From Hydrogenophaga sp. PBL-H3 (GTDB lineage: Bacteria; Pseudomonadota; Gammaproteobacteria; Burkholderiales; Burkholderiaceae_C), in contig NZ_CP044972.1 of the NCBI RefSeq assembly GCF_010104355.1, positions 3,782,001 to 3,846,000 on the forward strand: a DNA stretch of 64,000 bases, read 5' to 3'. Both the position numbers and the translations under genes were made by a program. Positions 51,282-58,524 of this stretch are shown here, one piece after another (position 1 is the first letter of the stretch; each line of letters starts with the position of its first letter). The notes beneath the pieces were generated by a model. It was not told the DNA's origin. It worked only from the letters and a program-made list of their open reading frames with translations, and ran no database searches.

Positions 51282-52598
51282 TTACTTGGCGGCCGCGGCC
51301 TGGGCGATGCGCTTCTGCGCGTCGGCCACGCTGAGCTTGTCGTCGTTCCAGAACTGGGTCACCACGTCCTGGATCGCGCCCTGCTTGGCCGGCTCCACCG
51401 CCATGCCGTGAGCGATGGACGGCACCAGGCCGCCCGACTTGGCGGTGTCCACGAAGTCCTTGGCCGAGAGCTTGGCGCAGTCGTCGAACTTGCTCATGTC
51501 GTGGCCCAGGCGCACCGGGATGGAACCCTTGTTCTGGTTGAACACTTCCTGGAACGCGGTGCTCAGGATGGCCGAAGCCAGATCGGCCTGGGCCTTCTGC
51601 GCGGCCTCGTCCTTCAGCTTGAACATGATGAAGGAGTCGACGTTGAAGGTGTACGCGTTGGCCGTGCCGGGCGCGGCGGCGCACAGGAAACCTTCACCGG
51701 GTTTCTGGCCGGCGGCGGTGAACTCGCCCTTGGCCCAGTCGCCCATGAACTGGAAGCCGGCCTTGCCCTGGATCACGGTGGCGGTGGTCATGTTCCAGTC
51801 GCGTCCGGTGGAGGCGGCGTCGGTGTAGCCCTTGAGCTTGCGGAAGGTCGTGAGCGCCTTGGTCATGGTCGGGCTGGTCAGCGCGGCCGGGTCGAGTTTG
51901 ACGAACGCGTCGGTGTAGAACTGCGGGCCACCCACGCCGAGCACGACCGACTCGAACACGGTGAAGTCCTGCCAGTTCTGACCCCCGTGGGCCAGCGCCA
52001 CGTTGCCCGATTTCTTGATCTTGTCGGCCGCCACGAAAAACTCGTCCCAGGTCTTGGGCATGCCGTCCACGCCGGCCTTCTTCAGCACCTCGGGGTTGGC
52101 CCACATCCAGTTGACGCGGTGCACGTTGACCGGCGCGGCCACGTAGCTGCCCTTGGACTTCATCACGTCGGCCACCACCTTGGGCAGCAGCTCGTCCCAC
52201 TTCTCGGCCTGGGCCACGCTGTCGATGCTGGTCAGCATGCCTTCGTTGGCCCACTCCTGGATGGCCGGGCCCTTGACCTGGGCGGCGGTGGGCGGGTTGC
52301 CCGACACGGCACGGCTCTTGAGCACGGTCATGGCGTTTTCACCACCGCCGCCGGCCACGGCGAAGTCTTTCCACAGGTGCCCCTTGGCTTCCAGCATGGC
52401 CTTGAGCCCGGCGGCCGACTTGGCTTCGCCGCCCGAGGTCCAGTAGTGCAGCACCTCCACCGTCTGCTGGGGCGCGGCAGCGGGCGCTGCGGCCGGCGCC
52501 GGGGTGGCGGCCACGGGCGCAGCCTCTTCTTTTTTGCCGCAAGCGGTGGCGAGCATGGCGGCCACCAGGGCCGCACCGAGGGTGACTGGGAATTTCAT
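51282..52598 (-). CDS. Sugar ABC transporter substrate-binding lipoprotein (probably glucose)
   Basis: 438 residues. ATG 52598 has GGAG eight bases upstream. Lipobox LATAC ends the signal peptide, followed by an Ala/Pro-rich linker (AAPVAATPAPAAAPAAAP) and a type I sugar-binding fold starting VEVLHYWTSGGEAKSAAGLKAMLEAKGHLWKDFAVAGGGGENAMTVLK, which resembles GtsA-type glucose/mannose-binding proteins. The gene for glucokinase is immediately upstream, which supports glucose as ligand (inference). First gene of the importer operon. Confidence 0.92.
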   Translation of the reverse strand: MKFPVTLGAALVAAMLATACGKKEEAAPVAATPAPAAAPAAAPQQTVEVLHYWTSGGEAKSAAGLKAMLEAKGHLWKDFAVAGGGGENAMTVLKSRAVSGNPPTAAQVKGPAIQEWANEGMLTSIDSVAQAEKWDELLPKVVADVMKSKGSYVAAPVNVHRVNWMWANPEVLKKAGVDGMPKTWDEFFVAADKIKKSGNVALAHGGQNWQDFTVFESVVLGVGGPQFYTDAFVKLDPAALTSPTMTKALTTFRKLKGYTDAASTGRDWNMTTATVIQGKAGFQFMGDWAKGEFTAAGQKPGEGFLCAAAPGTANAYTFNVDSFIMFKLKDEAAQKAQADLASAILSTAFQEVFNQNKGSIPVRLGHDMSKFDDCAKLSAKDFVDTAKSGGLVPSIAHGMAVEPAKQGAIQDVVTQFWNDDKLSVADAQKRIAQAAAAK

Positions 52599-52751
52599 GG
52601 GTGTCTCCGGTGGTGGGCCTGCGGCCTCGTGGATGAACCCGGCGAGCGTTTTTTTTGAACAGACGTTCGGATCGCCGGGGGTCATTAATTTTTCATTAAT
52701 TAATTAACAACCACATCCGGAGAAACCCGCAGACCGCGGGCGCGGTGCGGG
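52599..52751 (-). promoter_or_regulatory. A/T-rich promoter region of the sugar importer
   Basis: Between glk and the binding-protein gene; the segment about 52690-52712 reads TCATTAATTTTTCATTAATT and is strongly A/T-rich compared with its surroundings. A T8 run lies at about 52649-52656. A separate promoter for the importer is therefore likely despite the same orientation as glk. No known operator is recognised. Confidence 0.5.
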
Positions 52752-53732
52752 TCAGCGCAAACCGGAGAGCGCCCGCGCAGCGCCGAGCAAGGCCGGCGAC
52801 TGCGCCGACGTGATCACCCACACGGGCACGTCCTTGAGGTAGGTCTGAAAGCGGCCCTTGGACTCGAAGCGCTCGCGAAACGGCGAGCTGTCGAACCAGC
52901 TGCCCAGGCGCGGCACGATGCCTCCGCCGATAAAGACACCGCCACGCGCACCCAGCGTGAGCGCCAGGTTGCCAGCCACCGAACCGAGCATGGCGCACAG
53001 CATGTTCAGCGCTTCCAGGGCCTGGGGCTGGCGGGCTTTCAGCGCGGCGTCGGCCACGGCGGCGGGTGTGCCCAATCCGCTCAGGGCCACGCCGTCGGCC
53101 TCGCACAGCAGCGTGAAGGCGTCGACCAGCCCCTGGCCACTGCACAGCCGCTCCGCCGAGGCGCGACCATACAGCCGCGTGAGGCCGTCCATCACCAGCC
53201 GCTCGCGCGCGCTCACTGCGGGCAAGGTCACATGGCCACCCTCGCCTTCCAGCGGCACCCAGCCACCGGCGCCATCGGGCAGCAGACCCGAAACACCCAG
53301 GCCCGTGCCCGCCCCCAGCAAGGCCTTGGCCTTGTCGGGCTGGCCCACGCCACCGCCAACCTGGCGCAGCTCGCTGGCCGGCACATCGGGCAGGGCCAGG
53401 GCTAGCGCGGTGAAGTCGTTGAGCAGGCGCAGGTGGGCCAGGCCGAACTCGGCCTTCACCGCCGCCTGCGAGAAGGCCCAGTCGTGGTTGGTCATGCGGA
53501 CCTGATCACCGGTGATGGGGTTGGCGATGGCGATGGCGGCCATGGCGGGCCGGCCGTGGCCCAGTCCATCGAGGTAGCTGTGCATGGCGGCCTGCAACGT
53601 GGGGAAATCGGCGCAGGCCAACACCCGCACATCGGACACTGGCGCGCTGGCATCGTCTTGCCAGGCAAAACGGGCGTTGGTGCCGCCCACATCGGCCAGC
53701 AGGCGGCCGGTCTCGGAAGTTTCAGGGGACAT
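52752..53732 (-). CDS. glk: Glucokinase
   Basis: 326 residues, bacterial Glk (ROK-independent) family; phosphorylates glucose with ATP. ATP motif LLADVGGTNARFAW at the N-terminus, then AIANPITGDQVRMTNHDWAFS, LLNDFTALALALP, GAGTGLGVSGLLP and EGEGGHVTLPA, ending GVFIGGGIVPRLGSWF. Start MSPETSETGRLL at ATG 53732. Located upstream of a sugar ABC importer, it provides the intracellular step for an importer that delivers free sugar rather than sugar phosphate. Confidence 0.95.
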   Translation of the reverse strand: MSPETSETGRLLADVGGTNARFAWQDDASAPVSDVRVLACADFPTLQAAMHSYLDGLGHGRPAMAAIAIANPITGDQVRMTNHDWAFSQAAVKAEFGLAHLRLLNDFTALALALPDVPASELRQVGGGVGQPDKAKALLGAGTGLGVSGLLPDGAGGWVPLEGEGGHVTLPAVSARERLVMDGLTRLYGRASAERLCSGQGLVDAFTLLCEADGVALSGLGTPAAVADAALKARQPQALEALNMLCAMLGSVAGNLALTLGARGGVFIGGGIVPRLGSWFDSSPFRERFESKGRFQTYLKDVPVWVITSAQSPALLGAARALSGLR

Positions 53733-53822
53733 GGCGGTGCGCCTCCGTGGGTGCGCAACACCTGGGGCAGGCTGCGCAAAGCGGCGCATGATAGCCCGGC
53801 CGTTGCGGCGCGGGCACCGGGG

Positions 53823-54266
53823 TCAACCCGTGCGCTGCGCCCGCGCCCAGCGCACGATGTCGGCCGCGCCCATGGCGCCGGGCTGGCGGGCCACCTCGCG
53901 CCCGCCCACGAACAGCGCCAGCGTGGGGATGCTGCGGATCTGCAGCCGCGCGCCGAGCTGCTGCGCCTCTTCGGTGTTCACCTTGGCCAGGCGCATGTGG
54001 GGCTCAAGCTCGCGCGCGGCGGCTTCAAATTGCGGCGCCATCGCGCGGCACGGGCCGCACCAGGGCGCCCAGAAGTCCACCAGCACAGGCACCTGGGAGC
54101 GGGCAATGTGCTTCTCGAAAGCCGTCTCGTCCAGCGCCACCGGGTGGCCGGTGAACAGCGGCTGGTGGCATTTGCCGCAGTCGGGCGATTGAGCCAAGTT
54201 GTCGCGGGCCACGCGGTTGGTGGTGTGGCAGTGGGGGCAGACGATGTGCAGGAGGTCGGTGCTCAT
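53823..54266 (-). CDS. trxC: Thioredoxin TrxC (zinc-containing thioredoxin 2)
   Basis: 147 residues. The N-terminal zinc site has Cys10/Cys13 (CPHC) and Cys30/Cys33 (CGKC); the thioredoxin fold follows with the active site WCGPC (Cys70, Cys73) and the cis-Pro loop RSIPTLALF. Length is normal for TrxC, a cytoplasmic disulfide reductase linked to oxidative stress. Confidence 0.95.
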   Translation of the reverse strand: MSTDLLHIVCPHCHTTNRVARDNLAQSPDCGKCHQPLFTGHPVALDETAFEKHIARSQVPVLVDFWAPWCGPCRAMAPQFEAAARELEPHMRLAKVNTEEAQQLGARLQIRSIPTLALFVGGREVARQPGAMGAADIVRWARAQRTG

Positions 54267-54306
54267 GGTCGTTCAGATGGTGGCCGCCGCAGCGAATGCA
54301 AGCGCC

Positions 54307-54501
54307 TCAGACCAGATAGCTGATCAGGCTGGCCAGCATGCTCAGCACGATGGTGGTGGCGAACGGCAGGTTCCAGTCGCGCCCGAATGCCTTGAAGCGC
54401 ACATCACCCGGCAGGCGCCCGAAGCCCAGGCGCTGCAGCAGCGGCGTGAACCAGCTGATGAGCAGCAGGGCCAGGAAGATGACGATCATCCAGCGGATCA
54501 T
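54307..54501 (-). CDS. DUF2905 family small membrane protein
   Basis: 64 residues with two membrane helices (about 3-22 and 46-62) and the conserved loop GRLPGDVRFKAFGRDWNLPFATTIVLS, the DUF2905 signature. It starts two bases after the methyltransferase stop, so translation is probably coupled. Function is unknown. Confidence 0.88.
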   Translation of the reverse strand: MIRWMIVIFLALLLISWFTPLLQRLGFGRLPGDVRFKAFGRDWNLPFATTIVLSMLASLISYLV

Positions 54502-54503
54502 GG

Positions 54504-55616
54504 TCAGAGCCTGTGGGTGCGATCGCCGGCTGTAAAGCCCAGCGGCAGCCAGCCCTGTGCGCTGGCGGCGGGCGCCAGCGCGATCACCTTGAACAGCTCA
54601 CCCATCTCGTGTTCGTTGATCAGCTTCTGCATCATCGCGTTCTGGCGCGTGTCGGCGGCTTGAGCCAGCGTGAGCAAACCGCAGTTCAGCAGAAAGCGGC
54701 CCTGGCTGGTGTAGCCCAGCACCTGCAGACCCGCATCCTGCGCGGCCAGGGCGATGCCGGTGAAATTCACGTGTGCGGTGATGTCTTTCTGCCCCACATC
54801 AGCCAGCGGGTTGCTGTCGCTGCGGTGCGCGCGGTGGCAGATCAGCGTGCCCATGTGGCGCTGCGGGTGGAAGTACTCGGCCTCGGGGAAACCGTAGTCG
54901 AGAAAAAACGCCGCGCCGCGCTGCAACCGGTCGGCCAGGGTGCGCACAAAGGCCTCGGCTTGCGGGTGGATTTCGGTGAGGTAGTCGTGCTCGCCGGGCA
55001 CCTCCACCGGCGGGCGCAGCGCGGTGGGGTGGTCTGCCCAGGCCGGTTGGCCATCGGTCCAGGCCAAACCGCGCTCGAACCACGCGCCGCCCACGCGCGC
55101 CAGCAACTGCACCGGCATCGCGTCCAGCACCTCGTTGCCCAGCACCACGCCCTCCATGCGCTCGGGCAGCGCATCGACCCAGCGCACCACGTCCGCGTGC
55201 GCGGCCAGCGTGAAACGCTGGCGTTCGCGCAGGCTGCCCGACAGATCGACGATGGTGTAGCGGCGCAGTGGCCGGCCCTGTTCGGCCAGGGCTTCAATGA
55301 CCTGCAAGGCGAGTGCGCCGGTGCCGGCACCAAACTCCCACACGGCGTCGGTGCCGGTGGCGTCCAGCGTCTGGGCCACCTGGCGGGCCAGGGTGTGGCC
55401 AAACAGCGGCGTGAGTTCGGGGGCGGTCACGAAGTCGCTGCCGCTCTGTGGCGTGTGGCCGAACTTGGCCGAGGCGTTGGCGTAGTAGCCCAGGCCAGGC
55501 TCGTACAAGGCCATGGCCATGAAGCGGTCGAACGGCAGCCAGCCCCCAGCCTGTGCGATGGCCCCGGCCACCCGCGCAAGGAGGTCGCTCGTTAAACTCG
55601 TCGGTTCTGTTGCCAT
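54504..55616 (-). CDS. SAM-dependent methyltransferase, MidA/NDUFAF7 family
   Basis: 370 residues. The family opening FDRFMAMALYEPGLGYYAN and the SAM motif VWEFGAGTGALALQVIEAL are clear, with GNEVLDAMPVQLL and FLDYGFPEAEYFHP downstream. The eukaryotic relative methylates an arginine in complex I; whether bacteria use it for the same subunit is not known. ATG 55616 immediately follows a small hairpin (GGGGGT/ACCCCC) on the minus strand. The divergent SDR gene starts 29 bases away. Confidence 0.92.
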   Translation of the reverse strand: MATEPTSLTSDLLARVAGAIAQAGGWLPFDRFMAMALYEPGLGYYANASAKFGHTPQSGSDFVTAPELTPLFGHTLARQVAQTLDATGTDAVWEFGAGTGALALQVIEALAEQGRPLRRYTIVDLSGSLRERQRFTLAAHADVVRWVDALPERMEGVVLGNEVLDAMPVQLLARVGGAWFERGLAWTDGQPAWADHPTALRPPVEVPGEHDYLTEIHPQAEAFVRTLADRLQRGAAFFLDYGFPEAEYFHPQRHMGTLICHRAHRSDSNPLADVGQKDITAHVNFTGIALAAQDAGLQVLGYTSQGRFLLNCGLLTLAQAADTRQNAMMQKLINEHEMGELFKVIALAPAASAQGWLPLGFTAGDRTHRL

Positions 55617-55632
55617 GGGGGTCTGCACCCCC
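55617..55632. promoter_or_regulatory. Hairpin abutting the MidA-type start codon
   Basis: GGGGGT-CTGC-ACCCCC in the 29-base divergent gap. On the minus strand its last base adjoins the ATG at 55616, an arrangement like that at 44402-44420. It leaves no room for a normal ribosome site. Confidence 0.4.
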
Positions 55633-55645
55633 GGATTGTCGCCCA

Positions 55646-56437
55646 ATGCCCTCCTCTGACTCCCCCGCTAGCCTGGCAGCGCGCACCGTGCTCGTGACCG
55701 GCGCCGGCAAGCGCCTGGGCCGCGAGATCGCACTCACCCTGGCGCGCGCCGGCTGGAACGTGGCCGTGCACCACCGCCACTCGGTGGCCGATGCGCAGCA
55801 GACCGCCGCCGACTGCAACGCCCTCACCGGCCGCCCCGACAGCGCTGCTCCCTTCTTCGCCGACCTGGGCGACGAGGCCAGCGTGCGCGCGCTGCTGCCG
55901 GCCGTGGTGGCGCGCTTCGGGCAGATCGACGCGGTGGTCAACAGCGCCTCCACCTTCGAGCACGACAGCGCCGCGAGCTTCGGTTTTGCCGCCATGGAAA
56001 CCCACCTGCGTGCCAACACCGGCGCAGCCGTGCTGCTGGCCCAGGCCCTGCACGCCCACCTGAGCGCGCGCGACGCACGCGGCGCCGTGGTCAACCTGCT
56101 CGACCAGAAGCTCTGGAACATGAACCCGGACTTCTTCAGCTACACGCTCTCCAAGGCCGCGCTGGAAGCCGCCAACACCATGCTGGCGCTGGCACTCGCC
56201 CCGCGCGTGCGCGTGGTGGGCGTGGCGCCGGGCCTCACGCTCACCAGCCACCTGCTGAGCGACGAGCAGTTCGCCGCCCTGCACCAGCAGTCGCCGCTGG
56301 GCCGCTCGTCCACCCCCGAAGACGTGGCCGCCACAGTGGCCTTCGCGCTGAGCAATTCGTCCATCACAGGCACCACGCTGCTGGTGGACGGCGGCCAGCA
56401 CCTGATGCGCTTCGAGCGCGATTTTTCGCTCATGTAA
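55646..56437 (+). CDS. SDR oxidoreductase, pteridine reductase-like (FolM-like)
   Basis: 263 residues, short-chain dehydrogenase. Cofactor loop LVTGAGKRLGREIALTLA has the T-G-x3-R-x-G form and Arg typical of pteridine reductases; NSAS-like NSASTFEHDS replaces NNAG; the active site is SYTLSKAALEAAN (Tyr-x3-Lys). It is followed ten bases later by folB, which supports a role in dihydromonapterin or dihydrofolate reduction. Start at ATG 55646 without a strong ribosome site; an upstream frame is non-coding in character. Confidence 0.88.
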   Translation: MPSSDSPASLAARTVLVTGAGKRLGREIALTLARAGWNVAVHHRHSVADAQQTAADCNALTGRPDSAAPFFADLGDEASVRALLPAVVARFGQIDAVVNSASTFEHDSAASFGFAAMETHLRANTGAAVLLAQALHAHLSARDARGAVVNLLDQKLWNMNPDFFSYTLSKAALEAANTMLALALAPRVRVVGVAPGLTLTSHLLSDEQFAALHQQSPLGRSSTPEDVAATVAFALSNSSITGTTLLVDGGQHLMRFERDFSLM

Positions 56438-56446
56438 ACCGGACCG

Positions 56447-56827
56447 ATGCCCATGACCGCCACCTACGCCGGCACCCAGATCCTCACGCTCAGCGGTTTG
56501 CGCTTCAACGCCAACCTGGGCATCCTCGACCATGAAAAATCGGCGCCGCAGCCGATTCAGGTGGACGCCGAGTTGAACCAGGGCACGCAGCCGCTGCTGC
56601 CGCACGACGACGACATCGGCCATGTGCTCGACTACCGCAAGGTGCGCCAGCTCATCATCGACGAGTGCACCGCCGAACACGTGAACCTGCTGGAGAGCCT
56701 GATCGGCAAACTCACGCGCCGCCTGATGCAGATGCCCGGCGTGATCGGCGTGCGGGTGAAGATCGCCAAACTGGAAATTTTTGACGACTGCGAGGTCGCG
56801 ATCCGGATGGAAAGCGGCCAGTGGTGA
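56447..56827 (+). CDS. folB: Dihydroneopterin aldolase
   Basis: 126 residues. FolB family: [31 protein letters not shown] contains the typical G-I-x3-E-type opening, with [13 protein letters not shown] and [15 protein letters not shown] downstream. It converts dihydroneopterin toward 6-hydroxymethyl-dihydropterin in folate synthesis. ATG 56453 is an alternative start. It lies between a pterin reductase-like SDR and ttcA, with 8-9 base gaps. Confidence 0.92.
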   Translation: MPMTATYAGTQILTLSGLRFNANLGILDHEKSAPQPIQVDAELNQGTQPLLPHDDDIGHVLDYRKVRQLIIDECTAEHVNLLESLIGKLTRRLMQMPGVIGVRVKIAKLEIFDDCEVAIRMESGQW

Positions 56828-56835
56828 GAACGCCC

Positions 56836-57756
56836 ATGAACACCGAACACGAAAACCACAAACTCGAAAAACGCCTGTGCCGCGAGGTCGGCCGCGCGAT
56901 CGTGGACTACAACATGATCGAGGAAGGCGACCGCGTGATGGTCTGCCTCTCGGGCGGCAAGGACAGCTACGCCATGCTCGACATCTTGCAGAAGCTGCAG
57001 GCGCGCGCGCCGATCAACTTCGAGATGATCGTGGTCAACCTCGACCAGAAGCAGCCGGGGTTTCCAGCCGACATCCTGCCGGCCTACCTCACCAAGCTGG
57101 GCGTGAAGTTCCACATCGAGAACCAGGACACCTATTCCATCGTCAAGCGCGTGATCCCCGAAGGCAAGACCATGTGCAGCCTGTGCAGCCGGTTGCGCCG
57201 GGGCATCCTGTACCGCGTGGCGAGCGAGCTGGGTGCGACCAAGATCGCGCTGGGCCACCACCGCGACGACATCCTTCAGACGCTGCTGCTCAACATGTTC
57301 TTCGGCGCCAAGCTCAAGGGCATGCCGCCCAAGCTGGTGAGCGACGACGGGCAGCACGTGGTGATCCGCCCCATGGCCTACGTGGCCGAGAAGGACCTCA
57401 CCCGCTGGGCCGAGGTGCGGCAGTTCCCCATCATTCCCTGCACGCTGTGCGGCAGCCAGGAAAACCTGCAGCGCAAGCAGGTGGGCCTGATGCTGAAAGA
57501 CTGGGAGAAACGCTTTCCGGGCCGCGTGGAAAACATGTTCTCGGCGCTGCAGAACATCGTGCCCAGCCACCTCATGGACCGTTCGCTGTTTCCGTTCGAG
57601 ACCATCCAGGCCACCGGCGAGGCCAGCGAGGACGGCGACAAGGCCTTTGACGAAGAGCCACTGCCCAAGGTGGCGCCGGCTTGGCCCGCAGAAGCTGGCG
57701 CCGAGGGGAACGCAGAACCTGCGCGCGCAGTCATATCGATTTCCGCGACGCACTGA
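56836..57756 (+). CDS. ttcA: tRNA 2-thiocytidine synthetase TtcA
   Basis: 306 residues. PP-loop SGGKDS (39-44) activates cytidine 32; Cys114/Cys117 (CSLC) and Cys202/Cys205 (CTLC) bind the iron-sulfur cluster. [25 protein letters not shown] is a family mark. The enzyme thiolates C32 in certain tRNAs. ATG 56836 follows the folB stop by eight bases. The C-terminal ~40 residues are acidic and variable. Confidence 0.95.
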   Translation: MNTEHENHKLEKRLCREVGRAIVDYNMIEEGDRVMVCLSGGKDSYAMLDILQKLQARAPINFEMIVVNLDQKQPGFPADILPAYLTKLGVKFHIENQDTYSIVKRVIPEGKTMCSLCSRLRRGILYRVASELGATKIALGHHRDDILQTLLLNMFFGAKLKGMPPKLVSDDGQHVVIRPMAYVAEKDLTRWAEVRQFPIIPCTLCGSQENLQRKQVGLMLKDWEKRFPGRVENMFSALQNIVPSHLMDRSLFPFETIQATGEASEDGDKAFDEEPLPKVAPAWPAEAGAEGNAEPARAVISISATH

Positions 57757-57797
57757 AGCCCACCGGCCTGGCGATCGCGATCCACGAAGGAGGCTAC

Positions 57798-58502
57798 ATG
57801 AAGACCCCATCGTCAGCCCGCTCATGGGCAGGCCTGTTCCGGATCTGCACCGCAGCGCTCGCCTTGCTCGCGCTCAGTGGCTGCGCCAGTGTCTTCCTGG
57901 TGGACAACCAGGTGCGCAGCTACGCGCGCTGGGCCGACCGCCCCACACCGCCGGGCGCCTCCGCGCCGGTGACCATCCCCCAGGCTCCCCAGGTATTCCG
58001 CTTCGCCCGCTTGCCGTCGCAGCAAGACAACCGCAGCGGAGCCGGACAAGACGATCTTGAGAAGCTCGCCACCCTGTCGCTGGCCAAGGTCGGCTGGACG
58101 CCCGCGGCCGCCGGCGTGACGGCTCCCTGGACGGTGGAGGTGAGCGCAGGCACGCTGCGCCTGCCCCGTGCGCCTTGGGAGAGCCCCTACGACGGGTACC
58201 TGGGCGGTGGATTCGGGCCGGGTTTCGGTTTTCCAGGGCGCGACTACGTGGTGACCGGCACGGGCCAGATCATCTACGCGCCGCTCTTCCTGCGCATGGA
58301 GACCCCCTACTACCAGCGTGAGGTATCGATGGTGATCCGCCATGCGGCCAGCGGCCGGGTGGTGTACGAAACCCGCGCCGCGCACGACGGCCGCTGGAAC
58401 AGCTCCAACGCCTTGTGGCTGGCCATGCTGGATGCGGCCCTGCGCGACTTCCCGGCACCGCCCGAGGGGTTGCGTCAGGTCAACATCGAAGTGCCGCGCT
58501 GA
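57798..58502 (+). CDS. DUF4136 family lipoprotein
   Basis: 234 residues. AAGGAGG precedes ATG 57798. Lipobox LSGC at the end of a typical signal (CTAALALLALSGC). The body contains SYARWADRPTPP, a Gly/Phe/Tyr-rich loop (YLGGGFGPGFGFPG) and REVSMVIRHAASGRVVYETRAAHDGRWNSS, as in DUF4136 outer-membrane lipoproteins. Function is unknown. Confidence 0.87.
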   Translation: MKTPSSARSWAGLFRICTAALALLALSGCASVFLVDNQVRSYARWADRPTPPGASAPVTIPQAPQVFRFARLPSQQDNRSGAGQDDLEKLATLSLAKVGWTPAAAGVTAPWTVEVSAGTLRLPRAPWESPYDGYLGGGFGPGFGFPGRDYVVTGTGQIIYAPLFLRMETPYYQREVSMVIRHAASGRVVYETRAAHDGRWNSSNALWLAMLDAALRDFPAPPEGLRQVNIEVPR

Positions 58503-58524
58503 GCTGCCGAGCCCGGGCAGGGCG

